A stretch of 64,000 nt of DNA from SIG440 sp045120135 (GTDB lineage: Bacteria > Bacillota > Clostridia > Monoglobales > Monoglobaceae): the NCBI GenBank assembly GCA_045120135.1, contig JBGVEN010000010.1:62001-126000 (forward strand), in the 5' to 3' direction. This document shows positions 7,561 to 14,423 of this stretch, in pieces. Numbering within the stretch: the first letter of the stretch is position 1; each line of letters opens with the position of its first letter. The notes beneath the pieces are model-generated. The model saw only the letters and a list, made by a program, of their open reading frames with translations, was not told where the DNA came from and did no database searches. The position numbers were made by a program, and so were the translations under genes.

Positions 7561-9116
7561 TTACCCCGGAGAGCACAGAGTATATTTTAAATAGCCTTAA
7601 AGTACACAAGGAACTGCAAGAATGTATCTTAAGGGACATTGCAAGACGGCTTGTAAATAATCCGGGTGTTATAACCGATACAGCCGCTTGGCAAGCCGAA
7701 AAACTACAGCAGGCAGGTCTTTTGTTTGATGATATAACACGAGAGCTTGGCACGGTTACAAAACGCCAGAAAGAGGAAATAAAAGCGGCATTTGAGACAG
7801 CTGAAACAAAAGTCTTTGATTATGACGATGAAGTAATCGCAAAGGCAGGGTTTGACCCTGCTGAATTTAAGAAATTGTCCCCGGCAATGCAGAAAGCTTG
7901 GGATGCAACTCTTGCCAAAACATCTACCGAGGCAATAAACCTTACCAAAACAACGGCTTTGACTGCGCAATCAGCCTATATAGAGGCTTGTGACCTTGCA
8001 TTAATGCAGGTGCAAAGCGGTGCTTTTACTCTTGATACAGCTGTAAAAAATGCTTGTTTGGCGGCAGGCTCAAAGGGCGTTAATGTTTTGTATCCTTCGG
8101 GATGGGTGGACAAGCTTGATGTAGCAATACGGCGCAGTACATTTACCGGAGTAAGCCAGACGGCAGGTAAACTGCAGGAGATGCGTGCCGAAGAGATGGG
8201 TCAGGACATAATGGAGCTTTCGGCACACGCAGGGGCAAGACCCGAGCACGCACAATGGCAGGGACAGCTTGTGAGCCGGAGCGGTAAACCCGGGTATTTA
8301 TCACTTGAAGATATAGGCTATGGAACAGTTACCGGATTTAAGGGAGTTAATTGCAGTCACGAATGGTTTATATTCTTTGAGGGTATATCTAAAAGAGCAT
8401 ATACCAAAGAACAGCTCGAAGCTTTTCAAAATGAAACAGTAACATACAACGGCAAAGAAGTTCCCTTGTGGAAAGCAAAGGATTATCAGAGAACGGTTGA
8501 AAGGTCCATAAAAGAGACAAAAAGACAGCTCGTTACGCTTGATGAAGCAATCAAGAATGCTAAGACGGACAGCTTAAGGGATGAACTTAAAGTTGAATTT
8601 TCTTCCCGTTCTGTGCTGCTCAAAAAGCAAGAGGCGAGATTAAAAGACTTTTGCAAGCAGACGGGCATATACTATGACAATTCTCGCTTGCAGGTATTCA
8701 CTCAGGCAACCGAAAACGGCATTAAAAACTGGGGCAAGTCTGTTTCGGGCAAGGCTGTTTGGACATTTGAAAAACAAAAATTGCCCAATTACCGTAAGGC
8801 AATTATGCCGGATGAAAAGTTTGTAGGGTATGCATTAAATAAAAATCATTCAACGGGAATGCATAAAGCTATTGCATTTGAGAAATATTTAGGTTATAAT
8901 ATAAATAACAAAGATATGTTGATTGATGAAATTCGAATAGGTCTTGCGCAGAACATATCAAAACAGAGGCCAGAGACAGTTCATGGTAAACCATACGAGG
9001 TACGAATGCTGATAAATGGCGCAAATGGAAAAAAGGCTTATGTAAAAACGGGTTGGATATTTGATAAGGATAGCGATATACCCCGTTTAACAAGTGTATA
9101 TGTCGATGAAAAGTAG
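7557..9116 (+). CDS. Minor head protein fused to a DUF6883-like C-terminal domain
   Basis: Residues 1 to about 300 form a phage minor capsid protein (Minor_capsid_2/MuF-like) in the usual place after the portal, with the block SAHAGARPEHAQWQG and a GVNCSHEW segment. A helical linker (about 300-395) leads to residues 409-516, which resemble DUF6883: LPNYRKAIMPDEKFVGYAL, then KA..F...LGYN, HGKPYEV and a GWIFDKDSDIPRLTSVYV strand. DUF6883 occurs at the ends of polymorphic toxin-like proteins. The next gene looks like its common partner DUF4926, suggesting a head-carried effector with an immunity protein. Toxic activity is inference; no catalytic residue can be assigned by eye. Confidence 0.82.
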   Translation: MITPESTEYILNSLKVHKELQECILRDIARRLVNNPGVITDTAAWQAEKLQQAGLLFDDITRELGTVTKRQKEEIKAAFETAETKVFDYDDEVIAKAGFDPAEFKKLSPAMQKAWDATLAKTSTEAINLTKTTALTAQSAYIEACDLALMQVQSGAFTLDTAVKNACLAAGSKGVNVLYPSGWVDKLDVAIRRSTFTGVSQTAGKLQEMRAEEMGQDIMELSAHAGARPEHAQWQGQLVSRSGKPGYLSLEDIGYGTVTGFKGVNCSHEWFIFFEGISKRAYTKEQLEAFQNETVTYNGKEVPLWKAKDYQRTVERSIKETKRQLVTLDEAIKNAKTDSLRDELKVEFSSRSVLLKKQEARLKDFCKQTGIYYDNSRLQVFTQATENGIKNWGKSVSGKAVWTFEKQKLPNYRKAIMPDEKFVGYALNKNHSTGMHKAIAFEKYLGYNINNKDMLIDEIRIGLAQNISKQRPETVHGKPYEVRMLINGANGKKAYVKTGWIFDKDSDIPRLTSVYVDEK

Positions 9117-9124
9117 GTGAAAAT

Positions 9125-9313
9125 ATGAAAATTTCGCAATATGATTGTGTTAGGTTAAAAGATGGTCGAGAGGGTGCTGTTATAGAGATATTTGACCGTG
9201 ACCCAGCCTATATGGTTGAAATTTGTGATGATGAAGGACGGACACTCGATACACCGATTATTTCAGTTGATGAAGTTGATGAAATTACCTATCGGCATTC
9301 TGATGCCAACTAA
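9125..9313 (+). CDS. DUF4926-like small protein, candidate immunity/partner protein
   Basis: The 62-residue acidic protein (MKISQYDCVRLKDGREG, PAYMVEI, then DDEGRTLDTPIISVDEVDEI) matches DUF4926, a compact beta-rich family often encoded beside DUF6883 domains. It starts eight bases after the DUF6883-bearing head protein, with AGGTG as ribosome binding site. A strong terminator begins at its stop codon, so head protein and partner end a transcription unit together. A neutralising role is inferred from this pairing. Confidence 0.78.
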   Translation: MKISQYDCVRLKDGREGAVIEIFDRDPAYMVEICDDEGRTLDTPIISVDEVDEITYRHSDAN

Positions 9314-9347
9314 TACCACCTAACTGTTTGGGTTAGGTGGTATTTTT
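9313..9347 (+). terminator. Strong Rho-independent terminator after the DUF4926-like gene
   Basis: A perfect 12-bp stem (ATACCACCTAAC, 9313-9324, with GTTAGGTGGTAT, 9332-9343) and a 7-base loop run into TTTTT. Its position inside the head operon is unusual: scaffold and capsid genes downstream must be reached by antitermination, by leakage or from another promoter. Confidence 0.85.
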
Positions 9348-9369
9348 ATAACCAAATTTAATAATTAAG

Positions 9370-9400
9370 GCATTTACATTACTATGTAGGTGCTTTTTTT
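9370..9400 (+). terminator. Second hairpin with T-tract before the scaffold gene
   Basis: GCATTTACAT and ATGTAGGTGC can form a 10-bp stem (two G-U pairs) followed by TTTTTTT. The tail sequence TGCTTTTTTTATACCCATTT recurs with one mismatch at 15243-15262 before the tape measure gene, also after a hairpin. The gap 9314-9485 otherwise contains no gene. Confidence 0.6.
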
Positions 9401-9485
9401 ATACCCATTTGACCGGAATGTCGATAAACTAACAAATCCTATGCAGAAAGAAACTGCGAAAAAAACTGAAAGGAGTTATAAGCTT

Positions 9486-10052
9486 ATGACAAGAGATGAT
9501 TTAAGAGGAATTATTGAGGGAATTACCGATGACCAGTTGAAGAGAATACTTGATATTCATTCTGCTGACATTGGTAAAGTAAAAGGTGATGCAGATACAT
9601 TAAAGACCGAACTCGAAAACGCCAAAACCAAAATCGGCGAATATGAAACCGAAATTGGTAATCTTAAAAAGAGCCTTGGTGATGCTGAAGCATTGCAGAA
9701 GAAGATTGACGACCTGCAGGCGGACATTGATGCACGAAAACAGGCAGATGAAGCAGCTGCGGCAGAGAATGCATTAAAGTCAAGATTTGATACTGCGTGC
9801 GGTGAGGCAAAGTTCCTCAATGATTTTACCCGTGCAGGACTTTATGATGAGTTCAAAACGGCTTTGTCTGATGAGGCAAATGCCGGCAAGTCCGATAAGG
9901 ACATTTATGAGGCAATTACAAAAGAGAAAGAGAATATCTTTGTACCGGACAATGGTCTCCCCAGTGTTACGGGTGGCTCTTCGGGAATAGAAGTACCGAC
10001 AACAGACGCCGAAGTTCGCGAAATAATGGGATTGCCTCCGCTTGAAAAATAA
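9486..10052 (+). CDS. Phage scaffold protein (GP20-like)
   Basis: The 188-residue protein has a long Glu/Lys/Ala-rich coiled coil (about residues 28-100: TLKTELENAKTKIGEYETE and onward) and a C-terminal part ending REIMGLPPLEK, typical of scaffolds encoded immediately before the major capsid protein. Scaffolds guide capsid assembly and are then removed. ATG 9486 is chosen because GAAAGGAG lies upstream at 9468-9475; the frame is open further upstream but has no good start. Confidence 0.85.
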   Translation: MTRDDLRGIIEGITDDQLKRILDIHSADIGKVKGDADTLKTELENAKTKIGEYETEIGNLKKSLGDAEALQKKIDDLQADIDARKQADEAAAAENALKSRFDTACGEAKFLNDFTRAGLYDEFKTALSDEANAGKSDKDIYEAITKEKENIFVPDNGLPSVTGGSSGIEVPTTDAEVREIMGLPPLEK

Positions 10053-10082
10053 AAACATATAACTGAAAGGATGATTTGATTA

Positions 10083-10955
10083 ATGGCAAATAACATTGAA
10101 AAATTTAAGAAGTACATAAATGTACTTGACGAGGTTTATAAGGTTGCGTCTGTAACCGCAATTCTTGACGGCAATAATAAGCTGGTGAGAATGGGTGCAA
10201 ACGCAAACGAAATTATAATCCCCAAGATGTCTATGGACGGCCTTGCGGATTATGACCGCGCTAACGGTTACATAAACGGTGATGTAACACTCACAAATGA
10301 AACTGTAAAATTCAACTATGATAGAGGTCGCTCATTCTCCGTTGATGAAATGGATAATGAGGAAACTGCAGGCGTGGCATTCGGTCAGCTTTCAAGTGAG
10401 TTTATCCGCACAAAGGCAGCTCCCGAAATTGATGCATTCCGTTTTGCTCAGTATTCGGGTGTGGATGGTATCGGCACTGCAACAGCAACGCTCGCAGACC
10501 CTCAGGAAACCCTTGCGGCACTTATTGCGGCACAGAATGCAATGGACGAAGCTGAGGTTCCTGCAGAAAGCAGAATTCTATTTATTACACCCACACTTTA
10601 CAACGGCGTAATGAATATTGATACCACAAAATCAAAGGCGGTACTTGATTCGTTTGCAAAGATTGTCAAAGTTCCTCAGAGCAGATTCTATACTGCAATT
10701 GACCTATATGACGGCAAGGGTGATGGCGAAACAGCAGGTCACTATGTAAAGGCGGCAGGCGGTGCAAATATCAACTTTATGGTAGTTGAGAAGTCTGCGG
10801 CTATTCAGTATCAGAAGCATGTTGTAAACAAGGTAGTTACACCTGAGGAGAACCAGAGTTCAGATGCTTGGAAGTTCTTCTACCGTTCCTACGGTATTGC
10901 TGATGCTTATGAAAACAAGGCAAAGGGCATTTACCTCCATAAGGCCGAGGTATAA
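10083..10955 (+). CDS. Major capsid protein
   Basis: The 290-residue protein follows the scaffold, with AAAGGATG upstream. It contains segments seen in HK97-fold capsid proteins of Clostridia phages: an N-terminal helix and an early strand with DGNNKLVRMG, a DYDRANGYINGDVTL loop, RGRSFSVDEMDNEET, and a late region with SAAIQYQKHVVNKV and YRSYGIADAYENK. Codon use is more biased toward common codons than in neighbouring genes, as expected of a highly expressed structural protein. Confidence 0.9.
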   Translation: MANNIEKFKKYINVLDEVYKVASVTAILDGNNKLVRMGANANEIIIPKMSMDGLADYDRANGYINGDVTLTNETVKFNYDRGRSFSVDEMDNEETAGVAFGQLSSEFIRTKAAPEIDAFRFAQYSGVDGIGTATATLADPQETLAALIAAQNAMDEAEVPAESRILFITPTLYNGVMNIDTTKSKAVLDSFAKIVKVPQSRFYTAIDLYDGKGDGETAGHYVKAAGGANINFMVVEKSAAIQYQKHVVNKVVTPEENQSSDAWKFFYRSYGIADAYENKAKGIYLHKAEV

Positions 10956-10960
10956 TCTAT

Positions 10961-10990
10961 GGGCGGAGTTATTCCGCCCTGTAATTTTTA
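10961..10990 (+). terminator. Hairpin after the capsid gene (weak terminator or processing site)
   Basis: GGGCGGA (10961-10967) pairs with TCCGCCC (10973-10979) and is followed by TGTAATTTTT. A similar hairpin (GGCGG/CCGCC, 13177-13192, then TTTTGAATTTTT) follows the tail-tube gene. Such hairpins after very highly expressed structural genes may stabilise the 3' ends of their transcripts. Confidence 0.5.
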
Positions 10991-11006
10991 ACAAGGGGGA
11001 GATTAT

Positions 11007-11144
11007 ATGAAAACTGTAGGTCTTATAGTTAAAAAGACACCTGCAAAGGATACAAACAAGGATAAAAAGACGCTTGCAAAGGATACAAACAAGGATAAAA
11101 AGACGCCTGCAAAGGATGATGCGAATGCAGCTAAAAAAGATTGA
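11007..11144 (+). CDS. Lys/Asp-rich repeat peptide, 45 aa
   Basis: ATG 11007 follows AAGGGGGAG. After MKTVGLIVK the protein is a string of an 11-residue repeat (KKTPAKDTNKD, two full copies and most of a third) and then a charged tail. It lies between capsid and connector genes, where phages often encode short, variable head-associated proteins. No structure-bearing hydrophobic core is visible, so it is probably disordered. Its 3' end overlaps the connector gene by 20 bases. Confidence 0.65.
   Translation: MKTVGLIVKKTPAKDTNKDKKTLAKDTNKDKKTPAKDDANAAKKD
11031..11117 (+). repeat. 33-bp in-frame tandem repeat, about 2.6 copies
   Basis: Units begin at 11031, 11064 and 11097 and differ by two or three bases. 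Each starts AAAAAGACNCNTGCAAAGGAT, differing at the N positions (20-base core shown in part), and encodes KKTPAKDTNKD. The copy number could vary between strains by slippage without breaking the reading frame. Confidence 0.9.
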
Positions 11145-11484
11145 TGTTTCGTATAGCTTTTATTTGACAGAATGTATCTGCGGAAGTGAGCCTAAAATTT
11201 GCGAAGATGCATTCGAATGCTATATTTCAAGGGCAAAACTTGAGGTTGAGCCTTTAATAACCGCTGAAATATCCGAAAATTATGAAGAAAAAATAAAACT
11301 TCTGCTTTGCGAGGTTGCAGAGGAACTGTATTTGAATGGTGGCAGCGGTAATAAGAAGAGCGAGAGCATTGAGGGTTACTCTGTCACATACGCCGATGCT
11401 GACATCCGAAAGAAGCTTTTGAGAATTGTAATTCGAAGAATCGGCAACACCGGACTTTTATACGCAGGGGTGGTAGGATGTTGA
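11125..11484 (+). CDS. Head-tail connector protein
   Basis: The position right after capsid, the size (119 residues) and the helical pattern (YISRAKLEVEPLITAEI ... KIKLLLCEVAEELYL ... GYSVTYADAD) match gp6-like adaptors that bridge portal and tail. ATG 11125 is preferred to upstream in-frame ATGs because AAAGGA at 11111-11116 gives normal spacing. It overlaps the next gene by seven bases. Confidence 0.75.
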   Translation: MQLKKIDVSYSFYLTECICGSEPKICEDAFECYISRAKLEVEPLITAEISENYEEKIKLLLCEVAEELYLNGGSGNKKSESIEGYSVTYADADIRKKLLRIVIRRIGNTGLLYAGVVGC

Positions 11485-11795
11485 CAAATAACCAAATTAC
11501 AATCATTAGATATTCTGAGGACAACGATGAATATGAGAAAATTGCAGGTTGTTCAGCGTGGGTATTCCTTAAAAAAGGTATATCCAGTTCAACAAAAGGT
11601 GATGAAAGCTCTGATGTAATGCATATTCGTGTTGAAAGACGCAAAATCCAAACTGTTAAAACGGGGGATTTGGTCTATATTGGACATCTGTCTAAGGATG
11701 AAGATGTAAATCTTGCAGAGTGCAAAAAAATCACCAGAGTAGCGGATAATAATTTCGGTTCTATCCCTCATTGGCATTTTGAAGTGGGGGCGTAG
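11478..11795 (+). CDS. Head-closure/stopper-like structural protein
   Basis: A 105-residue, beta-rich protein (RKIQTVKTGDLVYIGHL near the middle, PHWHFEVGA at the end). By order (connector, then this, then two minor structural proteins, then tail tube) it should be the head-completion/stopper protein. The sequence resembles small uncharacterised phage proteins found at this place in Clostridia. ATG 11478 overlaps the end of the connector gene. Confidence 0.65.
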   Translation: MLTNNQITIIRYSEDNDEYEKIAGCSAWVFLKKGISSSTKGDESSDVMHIRVERRKIQTVKTGDLVYIGHLSKDEDVNLAECKKITRVADNNFGSIPHWHFEVGA

Positions 11796-11798
11796 TTT

Positions 11799-12158
11799 AT
11801 GGCAAAAGGTGGCGGTGCGTCCTTTAAGTTTGAATCTGCACGGACAGGTGAAATTATCAAAAAAAGAGGTCTCGAAGAGGGCGGCAGAGTTCAGCAGTAT
11901 GTCGATAGTGAGGTTGTGCGTAATATGTCTAATTATATGCAAAAACTCTCAGGAACAATGATTGAAAGTATGGTTATTGCAACTGATATAGGTAGTGGTG
12001 AAGTTGTGGTTAATGTGCCATATGCTCAAAAAGTCAGCAAAAGGGGAAGGACAAAAGGGCTGAGGGGACCAAACTTTTTTGAAAGAATGAAAGCGGACCA
12101 CAGAGACGATATTTTAGAGGGTGCAGCAAAAATTTCCGGAGGTGAAGCTCAAAAGTGA
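11799..12158 (+). CDS. Minor capsid / HK97 gp10-like protein
   Basis: A basic 119-residue protein with a helix (VVRNMSNYMQKLSGTMIESM) followed by VVVNVPYAQKVSKRGRTKGLRGPNFFERMKAD. The YA-x2-V ... RGPNFFERM element is typical of minor capsid/tail-completion proteins (gp10-like) that join the tail to the head. It overlaps the next gene by four bases. Confidence 0.75.
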   Translation: MAKGGGASFKFESARTGEIIKKRGLEEGGRVQQYVDSEVVRNMSNYMQKLSGTMIESMVIATDIGSGEVVVNVPYAQKVSKRGRTKGLRGPNFFERMKADHRDDILEGAAKISGGEAQK

Positions 12159-12568
12159 TTGACGAAATACGAAAGTTTTTTGAAAAATGCCCGTTGTTTT
12201 CGGGAAATAAGATAAAAGTAAATTATCTCGGGGACAAGCCTGCAACATATTCAATTGAGACTGTTCCTGCGAATCCGGTTATAAAGAGTTATGCAGACGG
12301 CGGAGAGCTTTGTCAGGTGCTTTTTGTCATTGCCTCCAGGGAGTTGTATACTCAAAGCGATAAGAGCAATACTGCAGTAACAAAGTTCTACGAAGACTTT
12401 CGCAGTTGGATTGAAAAGCAGGATAAAGAAAAAAACTATCCTGCATTACCGGCTTCTTATGTTGCCAGAAGCCTTGAAGTTTTAACAGACCAATATGTAT
12501 ATGATGTCGGCAATCTGGATGCACGATATCAGATACAGTGTAGGTTTACTTATTATAAAGATTTTTAA
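12155..12568 (+). CDS. Minor capsid/tail terminator-like protein
   Basis: GTG start within AAAAGTGA, overlapping the previous stop; GGAGGTG lies upstream. The 137-residue product (CPLFSGNKIKVNYLGDKPATYSIE, SRELYTQSDKSNT, YQIQCRFTYYKDF at the end) resembles the phage minor capsid/tail-terminator family found before the major tail protein. These proteins cap the tail tube at the head-proximal end. Confidence 0.75.
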   Translation: MIDEIRKFFEKCPLFSGNKIKVNYLGDKPATYSIETVPANPVIKSYADGGELCQVLFVIASRELYTQSDKSNTAVTKFYEDFRSWIEKQDKEKNYPALPASYVARSLEVLTDQYVYDVGNLDARYQIQCRFTYYKDF

Positions 12569-12586
12569 AAAGGAGAGATGTAAATA

Positions 12587-13072
12587 ATGGATATTACAAA
12601 GAGAAGTGACAAAGTTGCGTTTTACGGAGTGCCCGGTGCAGATGGTGAATACACATTTTACCGTATGAAGGGTTTCAGCACTCTTGAGACATCCAAAAAC
12701 CCTAAGGAATATACCCGTCAGTATGTAGACGAGGAATTTGAGCAGACAGATGTTGTGGGATACAGCCCTTCAATTTCATTCACTCTTGACCAGATAAAGA
12801 ATGACCCCGTGCATGAAGACATTGCATCCATCTTCAACAAAGAATCTGTTGGCGCAGATGCCGTAAGAAAGATAGTTGTTGTTGATGTGGCAAGTGATGA
12901 TAAGTCTGCAATTTCAAGAGATTTTGCAGTTGTGCCCGATAACGAGGGTTCGGGTATGGATGCGTATGTATATTCCGGTACCTTAAAGGCTAAAGGCGAA
13001 AAGATTATGGGCACAGCGACATCAGATGATGAATGGCAGACCTGCACATTTAGCCTGGGGGAGAAGATATAG
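12587..13072 (+). CDS. Major tail (tube) protein
   Basis: The 161-residue protein begins MDITKRSDKVAFYGVPG and contains GFSTLETSKNPKEYTRQYVDEEFE and the strand-rich GYSPSISFTLDQIKND, as in tail-tube proteins of Firmicutes siphophages. AAAGGAGAG precedes the ATG. The stop at 13070-13072 is bypassed by an overlapping -1 frame that stays open to 13170, suggesting a longer frameshifted form (see separate entry). Confidence 0.85.
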   Translation: MDITKRSDKVAFYGVPGADGEYTFYRMKGFSTLETSKNPKEYTRQYVDEEFEQTDVVGYSPSISFTLDQIKNDPVHEDIASIFNKESVGADAVRKIVVVDVASDDKSAISRDFAVVPDNEGSGMDAYVYSGTLKAKGEKIMGTATSDDEWQTCTFSLGEKI

Positions 13073-13170
13073 GTAATGGAAATGTGGAGATGCTTGACCC
13101 CGATAATTCGGGCGATGATGAACTAACCTGGAATGACCCGGGAGATGATACACCCACATATGATTTTTAA
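13051..13170 (+). other. Possible -1 frameshift extension of the tail-tube protein
   Basis: At the end of the tail-tube gene a run of five G (13057-13061, in CCTGGGGGAG) would let the ribosome slip by -1. That frame then reads past the normal stop for another 32 codons of very acidic, Gly/Asp-rich sequence (GNGNVEMLDPDNSGDDELTW ...) to a TAA at 13168-13170, just before the hairpin at 13177. The extension has no convincing start codon of its own. Frameshifted long tail proteins are known in other siphophages; here it is a hypothesis. Confidence 0.45.
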
Positions 13171-13216
13171 AATAGGGGCGGTTTAGTCCGCCTTTTGAAT
13201 TTTTGAGGAGGAAATT

Positions 13217-13567
13217 ATGTCTAAATTTGAGTTTAAAAAGAATTCTGTAACACTTGACCTTTGCGGCAATGTGTTTGAAGTGGCATTGACAAATGATGTG
13301 ATTCTGGCTTGCGACAAATTGAAGAATGATGCTGCAGAGGTATTGCCGAAGTTAAAGCAGTCAAATACTGCAGCTGAAATAATAGAGGGCACTTACGACC
13401 TTTTGGTTAAAGGTATTGAAAACATTCTGGGCGAAGGCTCTGTTGGTAAGATTTTTGGTGAAAAGCCTATCACATTGCTTGACCTTACGGATATTATAAT
13501 ATTTATTCGCAGCGAAATCAGTACTGCTTTTCAGAAAAAGACACAGAGTTACAGGAGCAAAAAATGA
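13217..13567 (+). CDS. Tail assembly chaperone-like protein (gpG-equivalent)
   Basis: A 116-residue, mainly helical acidic protein between the tail tube and Gp15 genes, where tail assembly chaperones are encoded. It begins MSKFEFKKNSVTLDLCGNVFEV and has a long helix with ILACDKLKNDAAEVL. It overlaps the next gene by four bases; no slippery sequence joining the two frames is obvious, unlike lambda G/GT. GAGGAGG precedes the ATG. Confidence 0.7.
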   Translation: MSKFEFKKNSVTLDLCGNVFEVALTNDVILACDKLKNDAAEVLPKLKQSNTAAEIIEGTYDLLVKGIENILGEGSVGKIFGEKPITLLDLTDIIIFIRSEISTAFQKKTQSYRSKK

Positions 13568-14136
13568 GTTTATTAACAGAAGCAGAAATGCCTACCGCAC
13601 TTGTGGTTGATGGTGAGAAATACGAAATATATAGCGATTTCAGGACATGGATAAAGCTTACTCTGGAATTTTTTCTAAAAGAAATAACTCCTTTGAGTAT
13701 TTCAAAGGCTTTATGTTTGGTATATAAACAACTTCCACCAAACTCGGAAAAGGCAATATTCGCAATGTTTGAGTTTTATACTGCCATCAATCGAAAAACA
13801 AGGGAAAAGGGCAAACAGGATTCGCCCCCCAAGTTGATTTTTGATTTTAAGGCCGATGCTTCGTTAATTTATTCATCATTCTTTGAACAATATCATATTA
13901 ACCTTATCAATGAAAACCTGCATTGGTGGGTGTTCAGAAGTTTGTTTGATAATTTATCGGCAGGTACGGCTTTTGGGAAAGCGTTACATTTCCGCAGTGT
14001 TGATACAAGCCAAATAAAAGACAAGGAACAGCGTAAATATTATTTAAAAATGAAACAGCTCTATGAACTGCCTGACAACCGCACAGAAGAAGAAAAGGAA
14101 CGGGATTTTGCAGATACGATAAGTTCGATTTTTTAA
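13564..14136 (+). CDS. Bacteriophage Gp15-like tail assembly protein
   Basis: The 190-residue protein has the Gp15-family features: SDFRTWIKLTLEFF (residues 22-35), a KPP-like linker region followed by FDFKADASLIYSSFFEQY, then LHWWVFRSLFDNLSAGTAFGKALHFRSVD and the charged C-terminus. Gp15 proteins sit just before the tape measure gene in Firmicutes phages and probably assist its assembly. Here an accessory cassette of about 1.1 kb separates it from the tape measure gene. Confidence 0.85.
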   Translation: MSLLTEAEMPTALVVDGEKYEIYSDFRTWIKLTLEFFLKEITPLSISKALCLVYKQLPPNSEKAIFAMFEFYTAINRKTREKGKQDSPPKLIFDFKADASLIYSSFFEQYHINLINENLHWWVFRSLFDNLSAGTAFGKALHFRSVDTSQIKDKEQRKYYLKMKQLYELPDNRTEEEKERDFADTISSIF

Positions 14137-14159
14137 AATCAAAATTTCGGGAAAAATAC

Positions 14160-14188
14160 TTGACAATAGGTTAAACCTATGATATAAT
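14160..14188 (+). promoter_or_regulatory. Consensus promoter with a palindromic operator in its spacer
   Basis: TTGACA (14160-14165) and TATAAT (14183-14188) are separated by exactly 17 bases. Fifteen of these form the perfect inverted repeat ATAGGTT-A-AACCTAT (14166-14180). A strong host-type promoter inside a late phage operon, with a likely repressor site between its elements, points to independent expression of the downstream cassette in the lysogen. Confidence 0.85.
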
Positions 14189-14238
14189 AAATATATCAGT
14201 TAAGGGTGACGCGGTTATCCCCTCAGAGAGGGGGAGTT

Positions 14239-14307
14239 ATGGAACAGATAATTATTGTGTTTTACATAATATTACTCACTGTAATAGTTCTTAATAAAAA
14301 GAAATAA
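14239..14307 (+). CDS. 22-residue membrane peptide, candidate type I toxin
   Basis: ATG 14239 to TAA 14305-14307. The peptide is MEQ, then about 15 consecutive hydrophobic residues (IIIVFYIILLTVIVL), then NKKK: a single membrane helix with a positively charged end, as in type I toxins. Its Shine-Dalgarno sequence (GAGGGGG, 14228-14234) lies in a 7-bp hairpin with TCCCCTC (14218-14224), so translation should be blocked until the RNA is remodelled. It lies downstream of the consensus promoter and opposite a convergent minus-strand promoter. I recognise no exact family; a holin-like helper is the main alternative. Confidence 0.65.
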   Translation: MEQIIIVFYIILLTVIVLNKKK

Positions 14308-14388
14308 CCGCACCTAAGCGGTACGGCATTCCTTCACATTCTAGATACTTGAGGGGTGACCAACCGTCCAAAGTGAGTCACCCTAACT
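14295..14388 (-). ncRNA. Candidate antisense (antitoxin) RNA
   Basis: A minus-strand promoter at 14395-14423 should start a transcript near 14388. It would run leftward over the 3' half of the toxin-like mRNA and the end of its coding region, to a small hairpin (ACCGC/GCGGT, 14307-14322) followed on that strand by TTATTTCTTTTT. About 90 nt would be fully complementary to the mRNA. Both ends are predicted from sequence only, and the terminator stem is short. Confidence 0.5.
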
Positions 14389-14394
14389 GATATT

Positions 14395-14423
14395 ATATTA
14401 ACACATAAAAGGGGCAAAGTCAA
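14395..14423 (-). promoter_or_regulatory. Convergent minus-strand promoter for the antisense RNA
   Basis: On the minus strand TTGACT (14423-14418) and TAATAT (14400-14395) are 17 bases apart; an alternative TATAAT (14397-14392) gives a 20-base spacer. It faces the toxin-like gene and borders the start of the ribbon-helix-helix-like gene on the other strand. Confidence 0.65.

Larger units (their letters stand above)
14194..14392. repeat. Long-range inverted repeat framing the small toxin-like locus
   Basis: TATCAGTTAAGGGTGAC at 14194-14210 is complementary, apart from one extra A, to GTCACCCTAACTGATA at 14377-14392. In the transcript the 5' end could therefore pair with the 3' end. A second GGGTGAC at 14354-14360 competes for the same 3' arm. 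Such 5'-3' closure is characteristic of inactive full-length type I toxin mRNAs. Confidence 0.8.

Noticed and set aside
13076..13126. 16-codon ORF after the tail-tube gene
   Set aside because: Very short, unsupported by a ribosome binding site; the overlapping -1 frame of the tail gene is the more plausible coding frame.
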